Shown: positions 8,920 through 21,573, counted from the first letter of the stretch. The stretch is DNA of 64,000 nucleotides from CAWUEX02 sp963921305 (GCA_963921305.4 CAWUEX030000002.1:2542001-2606000); one strand, 5' to 3'. Notes: generated by a model not told the origin, from the letters alone. Translations and numbers: made by a program.

Positions 8920-10389
8920 ATGAAAAATTCGCTAGCCATAGTTGCCGCGTTTTCTCTGGCATCGTGCGCGGAATGGAACTCCATTCATCGCACCACCGCA
9001 CTTTTCGAAAGAGATGAGGCGGTGACCGCTCAGTCTATCTCAATTGATGCGAAGCAAAGGTTCTTGTTGGCAGGTGAGAGAGAAAAATTAATACGGGATA
9101 AAGAAGGCAACATTATGGGGAGGATGATGACGCCGATATACTGTTCGGAGCCCAGTCCCGATGTGTTCTCTGTTTTTAGCGCCGCTTTGGAGGCGAACGC
9201 GGGCAAGGGTGAGGAGCTTACCGCCGCTTTGAAACTTGCGACTAGCGAGACGGGGGCGACCATCGGAATCCGCACCCAATCCATTCAGCTTCTCCGTGAC
9301 GCAATGTATCGCATCTGTGAAGCGTATCTCGCTGGCGGCATTGAGGAATTCGATTACTACGAATTGTTAACAAGGTACCAAAAATCCATGGTGACCTTGA
9401 TTGCTGTCGAACAACTCACTGGTGCGGCTCGCCCGGGTCAAGTCGTTCTTGAGTCCGGGGCGACAGTCAACGCGAGTAGTGCTGTATATGAGGCCAAACG
9501 GGCCCTGACCAAAGCACGTGACGACCATGATAAAACCGCAGCTGCAAAAAAAGCTGCTGAGGACGAAGTTACGACAGCTGAAGGTGCTTTGGGAGGCACC
9601 TTTGCCGACAAATGCGAAGGAGCGGGCAAACCAGCCGCGGCGGACAAAGAGAACTGTGAAGCCGTAACTGCGGCCAAAGAAGAGGTCACGAAGAAGGAAA
9701 ATGAACTCTCACTTGCTAAACGCGAGATGGATGAGTGGCAGCAAGTGTTCAACAAAATCGAAAACGCAACGTCACTGAGCGCGAACGGCGAAGGTCAGGT
9801 CATCCCGGCTGTGGGAGCTCAAATGGACGCTGCGACAGTAGCGAGTCTCGCTGACTCTGTAAGGAAGCTCGTGCGAGATGTGTTTATGGATGACTTCATA
9901 AAAACTTGCTTGGAAACCATTAACAACGATGGCAACCGAGGAGTCAGTCAGGTAGATGACAGTCAAACTTCAAAACGAATTAGCGAAGCAATCGAAGACA
10001 ATCGAGCCCGTCTGGACGATACAAATGATCGCATCCTTGACATTTCTGATCTTGTTGACAGATTCACTGGTGATCTTGCAAGGGCGGAAGCTGAGGCTCG
10101 CAACATCTCTTCTACTTCAGCGAGATATCCCGAACTCCAACAACAGATCGCCCGATTGCAGTCTGCAATCACGACTGGTCTTGACGAACTCGAAAGGCGG
10201 CAAAGAGATTACGAAAGGATTTCCGTAAACTTGGAAAGACTAGAGGGGCAGTTGATTTTGGATGCTTCAGTCGTCAATCAGATCGGTACTACGAACGCTG
10301 CGGCGATGAACGTCTGTGATGAGCTCATCTTAAAGTGGATTGAGGACATCGGAGGCCAAGAGCAAAAAGTTGTTGCTGCAGGTGGCTGA
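8920..10389 (+). CDS. Conserved lipoprotein of unknown function with coiled coil
   Basis: 489 residues from the ATG at 8920, chosen because AGGA lies a few bases upstream and the N-terminus becomes a lipoprotein signal (MKNSLAIVAAFSLASC, lipobox LASC). A compact N-terminal domain contains YCSEPSPD and then QSIQLLRDAMYRICEAYLAG with LIAVEQLTGA, a pattern I associate with widespread uncharacterised proteobacterial lipoproteins. An Ala/Lys/Glu-rich coiled coil follows (about 195-290) and a second helical region near the C-terminus. Base composition looks clearly lower in GC than uvrB and aatA on either side, and the gene has its own AT-rich upstream region (8740-8919). It may be an acquired gene. 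No function can be assigned. Confidence 0.8.
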   Translation: MKNSLAIVAAFSLASCAEWNSIHRTTALFERDEAVTAQSISIDAKQRFLLAGEREKLIRDKEGNIMGRMMTPIYCSEPSPDVFSVFSAALEANAGKGEELTAALKLATSETGATIGIRTQSIQLLRDAMYRICEAYLAGGIEEFDYYELLTRYQKSMVTLIAVEQLTGAARPGQVVLESGATVNASSAVYEAKRALTKARDDHDKTAAAKKAAEDEVTTAEGALGGTFADKCEGAGKPAAADKENCEAVTAAKEEVTKKENELSLAKREMDEWQQVFNKIENATSLSANGEGQVIPAVGAQMDAATVASLADSVRKLVRDVFMDDFIKTCLETINNDGNRGVSQVDDSQTSKRISEAIEDNRARLDDTNDRILDISDLVDRFTGDLARAEAEARNISSTSARYPELQQQIARLQSAITTGLDELERRQRDYERISVNLERLEGQLILDASVVNQIGTTNAAAMNVCDELILKWIEDIGGQEQKVVAAGG

Positions 10390-10554
10390 GGGCGCAGCGG
10401 CTGGGTAGGTTAGAGCTAGGATTTTTCTCGGTTCTAGTGCCTAAGGTATCTTGTTTTGAGATTATATCCGGTTGCACCGGCGCGGGCAGAGGAGTAGCTT
10501 CCGCGCCGATGCCGGGCGTTGTCCGGCCCCCATACATGATCTTGGAGAGAACCC

Positions 10555-11757
10555 GTGTCCATCATCGCTGCCCGTATGTCCGCCATCAAACCATCGCCGA
10601 CCATGGCGGTGACCGCGAAAGCGGCGGAATTGAAGGCGCAAGGCGTGGATGTCATCGGTCTGGGCGCTGGCGAGCCGGATTTCGACACCCCCGATCACAT
10701 CAAGGCGGCCGGTAAAAAGGCGATCGACGAGGGCAAAACCAAGTACACCCCGACCAATGGCATTCCCGAACTGCGCAAGGCGGTGGTCGAGAAATTCAAG
10801 CGCGAAAACGGCCTCGACTATGATCCGGCCCAGGTGCACATCGGCGTCGGTGGCAAGCAGGTGTTGTTCAACGCCATTATGGCGACGGTCAACGAAGGCG
10901 ACGAAGTGCTGATTCCGGCGCCGTACTGGGTCAGCTATCCGGACATGGTGCTGATCGCTGGGGGCACGCCGGTGTTCATTGAATGCACCGAAGCCGACGC
11001 CTTCAAGCTGACGGCTGAGAAGCTTGAAAGCGCGATCACCGATAAGACCAAGTGGCTGATTCTCAACTCGCCGTCGAACCCATCGGGTGCGGCCTATACG
11101 GAAGCTGATTTGCGCGCCGTCGCGGACGTCTTGCTCAAGCATCCCCAGGTGTGGGTGATGACCGACGATATGTACGAGCACCTCGTCTACGACGACTTCG
11201 ACTTCAAAACCATCGCCCAGGTCGAGCCGCAATTGATGGACCGGACCCTGACCATCAACGGTGTCAGCAAGGCGTTTGCCATGACCGGCTGGCGCATGGG
11301 CTACGCCGCCGGTCCGGCGGACCTGATCAAGGCGATGAACAACATCCAGTCGCAAAGTGCGTCGCATACGTCGTCGATCACGCAATATGCGTCGCTGGAA
11401 GCATTGACCGGGCCGCTGGACTTCCTGGCTGAGCGCAATGCCGTGTACAAGGAGCGCCGTGACTTGGTGGTGGAGATGCTCAACCAGGCCGAAGGCATCA
11501 ACTGTCTGACGCCGGAAGGGGCCTTCTACGTCTATCCGTCCATCGCGGGCTGCATCGGCAAGACCTCCAAGGGCGGGCGCAAGATCGAAACCGACTCCGA
11601 CTTCGTCACCGCGCTGCTGGAAGAGCACGCCGTTGCAGCGGTGCAGGGTGAAGCCTTCGGCCTGTCGCCGCACTTCCGCATTTCCTACGCGACGTCGACG
11701 GATGCTCTGAAAGAAGCCTGCACACGCATTCAGACCTTCTGCGCCGAGCTGTCCTAA
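10555..11757 (+). CDS. aatA: Pyridoxal-phosphate aspartate aminotransferase
   Basis: Class I/II aminotransferase converting aspartate and 2-oxoglutarate to oxaloacetate and glutamate, 400 residues. The GTG start is supported by GGAGA about 8 nt upstream. The PLP-binding lysine is K239 in NGVSKAFAMTGWRMGY; the substrate-binding Arg sits in the C-terminal FRISYAT motif. GAGEPDFDTP near residue 38 is the usual N-terminal substrate-contact region. The subtype resembles the Ib aspartate aminotransferases of alphaproteobacteria (aatA) and some members also accept prephenate. A hydrolase gene follows 12 nt downstream and is probably cotranscribed. Confidence 0.93.
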   Translation: MSIIAARMSAIKPSPTMAVTAKAAELKAQGVDVIGLGAGEPDFDTPDHIKAAGKKAIDEGKTKYTPTNGIPELRKAVVEKFKRENGLDYDPAQVHIGVGGKQVLFNAIMATVNEGDEVLIPAPYWVSYPDMVLIAGGTPVFIECTEADAFKLTAEKLESAITDKTKWLILNSPSNPSGAAYTEADLRAVADVLLKHPQVWVMTDDMYEHLVYDDFDFKTIAQVEPQLMDRTLTINGVSKAFAMTGWRMGYAAGPADLIKAMNNIQSQSASHTSSITQYASLEALTGPLDFLAERNAVYKERRDLVVEMLNQAEGINCLTPEGAFYVYPSIAGCIGKTSKGGRKIETDSDFVTALLEEHAVAAVQGEAFGLSPHFRISYATSTDALKEACTRIQTFCAELS

Positions 11758-11769
11758 CCGGCTGACGCG

Positions 11770-12729
11770 ATGGGCCGCCGTCTGCGCATAGCGGTTGTCA
11801 GTGTCTCCGTCGTATTGGCCGGCGCGGTCCTCGCTGCGCGCACCGGGATGCTCGCACCGTCAGAGGCTGACCTTCAGGCGCGCTACACCGACGAGCGCTC
11901 ACGTTTCATTACCATCGATGGTGTGCCTATCCACGTCGTCGAGGAGGGCGCGGGGCCGCTTCTCGTGCTGTTGCACGGCCACCTCGGCAGCGTCCGCCAG
12001 TACGAAGCTTGGGCGGAGGTTTTGCGCGCGGACTACCGGGTTATTCGGCTCGATGTACCGCCTTACGGGCTGTCCGGGCCCGACCCCACCGATGACTTCA
12101 GTGCCGAACGGCAATATGTGCTTGTGCGCGATGCCATCACCAAGGTGCTCGAAGATACTGGCGATGCGCCGGTGATCCTAGGCGGGACGTCGACAGGCAG
12201 CATACTGGCCATGCGCTATGCGGCCGAGAACCCGGATCGGGTGGAGAAACTCCTGCTCTCGACCGTGCCGGCCTATACGCCCGGTGCCCGGGTGCCGCCG
12301 CCCTTCGCCTTTACGGCCTTGGCGTGGTTGAGCCGCAATGTCCTGAACAATTGGTCACCCGATGTGTATTGGCGGCTGTTTCTGGAAAACATCTTCGGCG
12401 AAGACGAGCGGGTGACGCCGCAGATGGTGCGTACCTACGCTGATCTCAACAATCGCGAGGATGCCGCCGTCAGCGCCGAGGCCTCGATCATGTCGAAGGT
12501 GCGCAACCCGTTCGATACCGAGGCCATCGCCGCGCGTGTCACGGCACCGACTCTGATTCAATGGGCCGGACAATCGCCGGTGCTTGGGGCCGATGGCTTG
12601 GAGCAGGTTTCCGCCATGTTTACCGCAGCCGATGTCACCACAATCCGGTATCCCGAGCTTGGCCACAAACTGATGCTCGAAGACCCCGCGCGTACCGTCG
12701 CCGACGCCCGCGCTTTCCTACTGGAGTAG
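11770..12729 (+). CDS. Membrane-anchored or exported alpha/beta hydrolase
   Basis: 319-residue alpha/beta-fold hydrolase with an N-terminal hydrophobic helix (about residues 5-23), so probably periplasmic or membrane-tethered. The oxyanion region is LLHGHLGS, the nucleophile elbow is GGTSTGS (Ser in G-T-S-T-G), and the catalytic His is in ELGHKLMLEDP. It shares layout and motifs with the exported hydrolase at 42029-43003 (YxDExxRxxTIDG near the N-terminus, DYRVIRLDxP and GLSGP), so the two are likely paralogs. Substrate unknown. It lies 12 nt after aatA. Confidence 0.85.
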   Translation: MGRRLRIAVVSVSVVLAGAVLAARTGMLAPSEADLQARYTDERSRFITIDGVPIHVVEEGAGPLLVLLHGHLGSVRQYEAWAEVLRADYRVIRLDVPPYGLSGPDPTDDFSAERQYVLVRDAITKVLEDTGDAPVILGGTSTGSILAMRYAAENPDRVEKLLLSTVPAYTPGARVPPPFAFTALAWLSRNVLNNWSPDVYWRLFLENIFGEDERVTPQMVRTYADLNNREDAAVSAEASIMSKVRNPFDTEAIAARVTAPTLIQWAGQSPVLGADGLEQVSAMFTAADVTTIRYPELGHKLMLEDPARTVADARAFLLE

Positions 12730-12732
12730 AGC

Positions 12733-12761
12733 AAAAAAAGCCCCGGGACGAACCCGGGGCT
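12733..12761 (-). terminator. Rho-independent terminator for the leftward LysR gene
   Basis: A 9-bp perfect GC-rich stem (12739-12747 with 12753-12761, loop of 5) is followed on the minus strand by seven T (complement of A 12733-12739). It terminates leftward transcription coming from the LysR gene ending at 12974. On the plus strand the hairpin follows the hydrolase stop directly but has no T tract, so it is weaker in that direction. Confidence 0.85.
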
Positions 12762-12973
12762 AAAGTCAAAACAGGGAGGCTTTCCATCTTTGAGATCGGG
12801 TGTCGATTGACGAACGATCTTTCAGACAGGCGGGCCGGAGAACCGGTCCGCTGCGGCAAAAGCCGCGCGCTGCAAAGCAGCATATGTGTATGTGAATAGG
12901 CCTGCTGCGGGCCCGATTCCAGCGCAGTCCCTGCGGGTCTGACCCGCGCCTGGCGCATAGCTTGCGACTCGTC

Positions 12974-13936
12974 TTAGCTTGCCGTTTTCAAGGCGTCCGT
13001 TTCTAACGGCACCAAGGTCATCTGGGCCCTGGCCCGGGCGATTTCCTTCAGCAGGAAATCGCGGAACACCACCACCCGCATGGAATTGCGCAGTTCTTCC
13101 GGATAGACGAAGTAGGCGTCGATGGGCGGGCTGCTGAGTTCCGGCAGGATCTGCACCAGGCCACGGCCTTCGCGGTAGAAGTATTCCGGCAAGGCGCCAA
13201 TGCCGATGCCGTTCTTCACCGCCCGGTAGACCCCGTAGAGATTGTTGACCGTCAGCACCGGATTGATGGGCCCAACGGCTTTTTCCACTTGGTCGAAGTA
13301 CCAATTGACGTTCTCGAAGGGCAGGGCGCTGCCGCCGAACACCACGACCTTGTGATCCTTCAGCTCCTCGATCGACTGCGGCGTGCCGTGTTCCTTCAGG
13401 TAATCGGCCGAGGCAAACAGGTGGCCATGCATGCTGCCGAGGTGACGCTGAATCAGGTCGGGCTGACGCGGTTCGTTAAAGCGGATGGCGACATCGCCCT
13501 CGCGCATGGCCAAGTCCAGCTCGCCGTCGTCGAGCCTGAGCGTCACGTCGATTTCAGGATAGTCCTTGATGAACTGGCGCAGCCGTCCGGTCAGCCACAC
13601 GGACCCGAAGCCGACCGTGGTGGTGACCGTCAGCGGCCCTTCCGGGTTTTCCTTGGTTTCCGTGAGCTGGCTTTCGACGTTGGTCAGCTTGGCGAAGACG
13701 TCGTGGACGGTCTTGAACAGCAGGTCGCCCTGCTCGGTCAGGATCAGTCCGCGGGCGTGGCGGTGAAACAGCATCACCCCAAGGGACGCCTCCAGCGCAC
13801 TGATCTGGCGGCTAACCGCCGATTGACTCAGGTTCAAGGTCTCACTGGCGTGCGTAAAGCTGCCCGCTTCCGCGACCGCATGAAACACGCGCAGTTTATC
13901 CCAGTCCAGGCGGCTGCTGCCTCGCGGCGCCGGCAT
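12974..13936 (-). CDS. LysR-family transcriptional regulator
   Basis: 320 residues. N-terminal winged helix-turn-helix (KLRVFHAVAEAGSFTHASETLNLSQSAVSRQI trimmed: AGSFTHASETLNLSQSAVSR, residues about 25-44), then the linker helix and a two-lobed effector-binding domain starting near residue 100. It lies directly upstream of nothing but is immediately downstream of trxB on the same strand, 57 nt apart; this LysR-trxB pairing is common in alphaproteobacteria and suggests a link to thiol redox control, though this is inference. A strong terminator lies about 210 nt beyond its stop. Confidence 0.9.
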   Translation of the reverse strand: MPAPRGSSRLDWDKLRVFHAVAEAGSFTHASETLNLSQSAVSRQISALEASLGVMLFHRHARGLILTEQGDLLFKTVHDVFAKLTNVESQLTETKENPEGPLTVTTTVGFGSVWLTGRLRQFIKDYPEIDVTLRLDDGELDLAMREGDVAIRFNEPRQPDLIQRHLGSMHGHLFASADYLKEHGTPQSIEELKDHKVVVFGGSALPFENVNWYFDQVEKAVGPINPVLTVNNLYGVYRAVKNGIGIGALPEYFYREGRGLVQILPELSSPPIDAYFVYPEELRNSMRVVVFRDFLLKEIARARAQMTLVPLETDALKTAS

Positions 13937-13993
13937 TGTCTGTCCTCCAGACCCGTGACGAAACCAAAACTATGTCAACATTGATGAGCGCCG

Positions 13994-14938
13994 TTACGCG
14001 CTCTGAGCTGCCAGGAAGCGGTCTGCCTCAAGGGCAGCCATGCACCCCGTCCCCGCAGCGGTAACGGCCTGCCGGTAAGTATGATCCTGAACGTCGCCGG
14101 AGGCAAAGACTCCTTCGATGTTCGTCCGTGTCGAATCCGGCGCCGTGAGCAGATATCCGCCATCATCCATGTCTAAAACGCCCTTAAACAGCTCGGTGTT
14201 GGGGGTGTGACCGATGGCGACAAATACCCCGTCCACGGCCAGATCGGATGTTTCATCGGTTTTGACGTTGCGCAGTTTGACGCCGGTGACGCCCAAGGGA
14301 TCGGTGTCGCCGACGACCTCTTCCAGCACGGTATCCCACACGACCTCGATCTTTTCGTTGGCGAACAGGCGGTCCTGGAGAATCTTTTCCGAGCGCAGAC
14401 TGTCGCGGCGGTGGATCAAAGTCACCTTGTTGGCGTGATTGGTCAGGTACAAAGCTTCTTCGACCGCAGTGTTGCCGCCGCCGATGACGCACACATCCTT
14501 GCCTCGGAAAAAGAAACCATCACAGGTGGCGCAAGCGGAGACGCCGAAGCCCATGAACTTCTCTTCCGAGGGCAGGCCGAGCCAGCGGGCTGACGCACCG
14601 GTGGAGAGGATAACGGAATCGCCGGTATAGGTATCGCCGCCGTCGCCGGTGCAGGTGAACGGGCGTTTGGAGAAGTCGACCGACGTGATGGTGTCGTGAA
14701 TCATTTTCGTGCCGACGTGCTCGGCTTGCTTTTGCATCTGCTCCATCAGCCACGGCCCCTGAATCACATCGGCGAAACCGGGATAGTTTTCGACATCGGT
14801 GGTGATGGTCATCTGCCCGCCGGGTTGCATGCCAGCCACGAGAATTGGCTCCAGGTTGGCGCGCGCGGCGTAAATGGCTGCGGTGAGACCGGCAGGTCCG
14901 GAACCGAGAATCAGAACTTTGGTGTGATGAGAAGCCAT
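13994..14938 (-). CDS. trxB: Thioredoxin-disulfide reductase
   Basis: NADPH-dependent flavoenzyme that keeps thioredoxin reduced in the cytoplasm; 314 residues, normal for the low-molecular-weight type. The FAD-binding GSGPAGLTAAIYAARA is at residues 12-27, the redox-active CATC is C136-C139, the NADPH-binding GGGNTAVEEA follows near residue 155, and the FAD C-terminal motif GVFASGDVQD is present. The start at 14938 (MASHHTKV) was chosen over a far-upstream in-frame codon because the Rossmann fold begins there. It is divergent from the lrp-type gene and followed by the LysR gene. Confidence 0.96.
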   Translation of the reverse strand: MASHHTKVLILGSGPAGLTAAIYAARANLEPILVAGMQPGGQMTITTDVENYPGFADVIQGPWLMEQMQKQAEHVGTKMIHDTITSVDFSKRPFTCTGDGGDTYTGDSVILSTGASARWLGLPSEEKFMGFGVSACATCDGFFFRGKDVCVIGGGNTAVEEALYLTNHANKVTLIHRRDSLRSEKILQDRLFANEKIEVVWDTVLEEVVGDTDPLGVTGVKLRNVKTDETSDLAVDGVFVAIGHTPNTELFKGVLDMDDGGYLLTAPDSTRTNIEGVFASGDVQDHTYRQAVTAAGTGCMAALEADRFLAAQSA

Positions 14939-15167
14939 GAAACGGGCGCGCTTTCGGGTCAGGTGGGAATAGAAGAGGCGGTAACATAAGAGGCGCCAAC
15001 GCCTGAAACAAGGCGGGTTTCGGGCTATTTGGCCGTGTTTACGACGATGCGGCGCGCAGGCCCCGTGTAATAATTTCGGTCGCTTTTGTGCCCAGCTTTG
15101 TAATAAAATTACCCAAATCAATACGGGGAAAATGGGAGCTTCGGTTCGAAGAGCCGAATGGACGCCT

Positions 15168-15668
15168 ATGCAGCGCGTGAAACTGGATCGCATCGACAGA
15201 CAGATTCTCAGCGATCTCCAGGATGACGGCCGGATCACCAATGTTGATCTGGCCAAGCGCGCCGGTATCTCCGCGCCGCCGTGTCTGCGCAGGGTGCGGG
15301 CGCTGGAAGAGGCGGGCTTCATCAAGGGCTACCACGCCGATCTCGACCCTGTGTTGCTTGGGTTCAATGTATCCGTGTTTGCCCATGTCGGGCTCAACAG
15401 CCAGGCCGAAGCGGACCTGATCGCGTTTGAGGAAATGGTCGCCGCGTGGCCCGAAGTGCGCGAATGCCACATGCTGGCCGGTGAAACGGATTTTCTGCTG
15501 AAAATTGTCGCGCGAGATTGGGACGAGTATCAGAAGTTCGTCACCTCCAAGCTGACGTCCGCACCAAACGTCGCCCAAGTGAAATCCGCCTTGGCGATCC
15601 GCAGTTCAAAGCGGTTGTCCGGTGTGCCGATTACGGTGCGCGCCGAGGATGACGCGGGCGGTGGCTAA
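15168..15668 (+). CDS. Lrp/AsnC-family transcriptional regulator
   Basis: 166 residues from the ATG at 15168 (MQRVKLDRIDRQIL), the point where the family alignment normally begins; an in-frame ATG 36 nt upstream would add an atypical tail. N-terminal helix-turn-helix (LSDLQDDGRITNVDLAKR, then APPCLRRVRALEEAG) and C-terminal RAM effector-binding domain (about 70-150) with VRECHMLAGETDFLLKI. Such proteins sense amino acids. It is divergent from trxB, sharing the 229-bp region 14939-15167, a frequent alphaproteobacterial arrangement. Converges on greA. Confidence 0.92.
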   Translation: MQRVKLDRIDRQILSDLQDDGRITNVDLAKRAGISAPPCLRRVRALEEAGFIKGYHADLDPVLLGFNVSVFAHVGLNSQAEADLIAFEEMVAAWPEVRECHMLAGETDFLLKIVARDWDEYQKFVTSKLTSAPNVAQVKSALAIRSSKRLSGVPITVRAEDDAGGG

Positions 15669-15688
15669 CCACCGCCTTTGCGCGGGTT

Positions 15689-16162
15689 TTACTTGTACTT
15701 GATCTGGACGATCTCGTAGCCCTTGATGCCGCCTGGGGCTTTCACTTCCGTGCTGTCGCCGACAGACCGGCCGATCAGGGCCCGGGCAATGGGGGACTGG
15801 ATCGAAATGCGCTTCTTCGCCAAGTCGGCCTCATAGGGCCCGACGATCTGATAGGTCAGTTCCTCGTCGGTGTCTTCGTCGGCCACGGTCACGGTGGCAC
15901 CGAATTTCACCGTCGAGCCAGACAGTTTGGAGACGTCGATCACGTCGGCACGGCTGATGATGTCTTCGAGTTCCTGAATGCGGCCCTCGATGAATCCCTG
16001 CCGTTCCTTCGCGGCGTGGTACTCGGCGTTCTCTGACAGGTCGCCGTGCTCACGTGCTTCCGAAATCGCTTTGATGATGGCCGGGCGTTCTTCCGACTTC
16101 AGGCGCTTCAATTCGTCCTGCAGCGGCGCCAACCCTTCCGTCGTCATCGGAACCTTTTCCAT
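15689..16162 (-). CDS. greA: Transcription elongation factor GreA
   Basis: 157 residues. The N-terminal antiparallel coiled coil (about 1-75) carries the acidic tip motif AREHGDLSENAEYHAAKE, whose D and E residues help RNA polymerase cleave backtracked RNA. A C-terminal FKBP-like domain follows (GPYEADLAKKRISIQSPIAR, LIGRSVGD). Start at MEKVPMTTEG is the family norm. Same strand as carB upstream but separated from it by a terminator hairpin, so it should have its own promoter. Confidence 0.96.
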   Translation of the reverse strand: MEKVPMTTEGLAPLQDELKRLKSEERPAIIKAISEAREHGDLSENAEYHAAKERQGFIEGRIQELEDIISRADVIDVSKLSGSTVKFGATVTVADEDTDEELTYQIVGPYEADLAKKRISIQSPIARALIGRSVGDSTEVKAPGGIKGYEIVQIKYK

Positions 16163-16190
16163 GACGTATCCTCGTTTCTAATCGCTCAAA

Positions 16191-16226
16191 AGAAAAACGC
16201 CCTCGCCTATCAACCAAGCGGGGCGT
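16191..16226 (-). terminator. Terminator downstream of carB
   Basis: Between the carB stop (16247) and the greA start (16162). On the minus strand the stem formed by 16218-16226 and 16197-16206 (one bulged base, loop about 11 nt) is followed by TTTTTCTTTT, the complement of the A-rich run at 16188-16197. Position and orientation fit termination of the leftward carA-carB transcript. Confidence 0.7.
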
Positions 16227-16246
16227 AAGACGTCTGGTTATCTAGA

Positions 16247-19516
<3,270 letters not shown>

Positions 19517-19528
19517 GGGGCAGACGCT

Positions 19529-20719
19529 TTACGATGCTTTTGGTTTTGTTGCGGCAATGGACTCGGCGAACCGCTCGAACAGGTAGTGGCTGTCCTGCGG
19601 GCCGGGCGAGGCTTCCGGGTGATACTGCACGGAAAACACCGGCTTGCCGTCGACGCGCAGGCCTTCGACGATGCCGTCGAACAGCGAGCGATGGGTTTCG
19701 ATGACGCCCTCGGGCAGGCTATCGCGGTCAACACAGAAGCCGTGGTTCTGCGAAGTGATTTCCACCTTGCCGGTTTCCAGATCTTTGACCGGCTGGTTAC
19801 CGCCGCGGTGGCCGAGCTTAAGCTTGTAGGTCTTGGCGCCCAAAGCCAGGGCGAGAATCTGATGGCCGAGGCAGATGCCGAACATCGGCTTGCCGCTGTT
19901 GATGAGGTCTTTCACAACCGGCACGGCGTATTCGCCCGTCGCCGCCGGATCGCCCGGCCCGTTGGACAGGAAAATGCCGTCGGGATCGTGGGAGAGAATG
20001 TCCTCCGCCGTTGCTGTCGCCGGCACCACCGTCACTTTGCAGCCGGTGTCGGCCAGGCAGCGCAGAATGTTGCGCTTGGCGCCGAAGTCGACTGCCACGA
20101 CGTGGTGGGCTGCGTCTTCGCCCAATTCACCGAAGCCGGGGCCAAGCGCCCAACTTGTTTGGGCCCAGTTGTAGGTCTGGCGGCAGGTGACCTCTTTGGC
20201 GAGGTCCATGCCTTCGAGTCCGGGCCAGCCTTTAGCTTCCGCCAGCAGGGCGTCGAGGTCGAAGGTGCCGTCTGGGCTATGCGCGATCACACCGGTGGGG
20301 GCGCCGCCGTCACGGATGCGCGCCGTCAGCCGCCGGGTGTCGATGCCGGCCAGGCCGACGAAGTCATAGCTGTTGAGCCAGTCGTTGAGGTGTTGTGCGG
20401 CACGCCAATTGGACGGGTCGGTGATGTCCATGCGCAGGACGCAGCCGCGGGCCGCCGGTGTGGTGCTCTCCATGTCTTCAGGATTGGCGCCGACGTTGCC
20501 AATGTGCGGGAAGGTGAAGGTGATGATCTGCGCCGCGTAGGAGGGATCGGTCATCACCTCCTGGTAGCCGGTCATCGACGTGTTGAAGACGACCTCGCCG
20601 ACACGCGACCCGGTGGCGCCCAGGCCTTTGCCCCAAAACACCGTGCCGTCATCCAATACCAATACCCCCGTTGCGCCTTGCGGCTGAGGAGGGGGCGAAC
20701 TGGCATGGGCCTCCGGCAT
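19529..20719 (-). CDS. carA: Carbamoyl-phosphate synthase small (glutaminase) subunit
   Basis: Provides ammonia to CarB by hydrolysing glutamine. 396 residues from ATG 20719 (MPEAHASS), preferred because GGAAG lies just upstream; an in-frame ATG 57 nt earlier would give an unusual extension. N-terminal CPSase small-chain domain (VLDDGTVFWGKGLG to about 150) and class I glutamine amidotransferase domain with nucleophile C283 in MFGICLGHQ and the HPE motif in VQYHPEASPGP near the C-terminus. Cotranscribed with carB. The 354-bp region upstream is shared with the divergent yqeY-dnaG-rpoD block. Confidence 0.97.
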   Translation of the reverse strand: MPEAHASSPPPQPQGATGVLVLDDGTVFWGKGLGATGSRVGEVVFNTSMTGYQEVMTDPSYAAQIITFTFPHIGNVGANPEDMESTTPAARGCVLRMDITDPSNWRAAQHLNDWLNSYDFVGLAGIDTRRLTARIRDGGAPTGVIAHSPDGTFDLDALLAEAKGWPGLEGMDLAKEVTCRQTYNWAQTSWALGPGFGELGEDAAHHVVAVDFGAKRNILRCLADTGCKVTVVPATATAEDILSHDPDGIFLSNGPGDPAATGEYAVPVVKDLINSGKPMFGICLGHQILALALGAKTYKLKLGHRGGNQPVKDLETGKVEITSQNHGFCVDRDSLPEGVIETHRSLFDGIVEGLRVDGKPVFSVQYHPEASPGPQDSHYLFERFAESIAATKPKAS

Positions 20720-21073
20720 AGACTTCCGAGTTGTTGGGGTCTGAGCGACCCGGTTATCAAGACCGCGCGTGGCCAATCCCGGGTGTCAGGCTTGCCCGTC
20801 TGGTGCGCGCCGAGGGCGCTCGGCAGCGGAACGTGTCTCCAGACATGACGGGGTTCGACCCGGGCTTGTAAAGTGGTGTAACCCACCCCACATAGGCTTT
20901 GCATTGCGGCAAATTGGCCGGTTGATAAGCAATCGGCTGGGCCGAGTCAAGCCTCGCAATGCACTCATATTTGCCATAAAAAACAACGGCTTGTGGATAA
21001 CTCGGAAGCCTTTGCGTTGGCCCGGCAGATACGTTAGCTTAGCTCCCTCTTTTCGCATCGGAACTCCTTTTCC
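20720..21073. other. 354-bp divergent intergenic region between carA and yqeY
   Basis: No convincing gene. The yqeY-proximal half (20940-21060) is AT-richer with a run of A near 20977-20984 and presumably holds the rightward promoter for yqeY-dnaG; the carA-proximal half contains a short GGGTTCGACCC dyad near 20849. Short open frames crossing it on either strand have no family-like composition and no Shine-Dalgarno. I see no riboswitch or leader peptide that I can defend. Confidence 0.4.
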
Positions 21074-21529
21074 ATGTTGCGCACCGAACTCAACGAAGCG
21101 ATGAAGACCGCGCTTCGCAATAAAGACCAAAGGTCTCTCGCCACCGTTCGCCTTATCCTTGCCGCGCTCAAAGACCGGGATATCTGTGCCCGTGGCCGCG
21201 GCAACACGGACGGGATCGACGAACAGGAAATCCTTGAGATGCTTCAATCGATGGTGAAGCAGCGCAGGGACAGCATCGCCATGTACGAGCAGGGGGGGCG
21301 CTGCGAACTGGCCGAGCGTGAGCAGGCGGAAATCGACATCATCACCGGTTTCATGCCCGAGCAACTCGACGACGATGCCATTCGCGGCGTGGTGAGCGAG
21401 ACCATTTTAGACCTCGACGCCTCCAGCTTGAAGGACATGGGCCGGGTGATGGCCTCGTTGAAAGAGCGCTATTCCGGCCGCATGGATTTCGGCCGCGCCA
21501 GTTCGGTCGTCAAAGAGACTCTTGCCTAA
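21074..21529 (+). CDS. GatB/YqeY-domain protein
   Basis: 151-residue helical protein of the YqeY family, related to the tail domain of GatB that touches tRNA in the Glu/Asp-tRNA amidotransferase. Seen here: RTELNEAMKTALRNKDQRSL at the N-terminus, RLILAALKDRD, the QSMVKQRRDSIAMYEQGGR helix and the ITGFMPEQLDDD motif, all characteristic. Exact role is not established for the stand-alone family. It sits immediately upstream of dnaG, a widely conserved order in alphaproteobacteria (carA | yqeY dnaG rpoD). dnaG begins 44 nt further on. Confidence 0.93.
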   Translation: MLRTELNEAMKTALRNKDQRSLATVRLILAALKDRDICARGRGNTDGIDEQEILEMLQSMVKQRRDSIAMYEQGGRCELAEREQAEIDIITGFMPEQLDDDAIRGVVSETILDLDASSLKDMGRVMASLKERYSGRMDFGRASSVVKETLA

Positions 21530-21573
21530 CACCGCGCCGCTGGGCGCGCTCCATTCGCTTGGATCTGGCGGTC

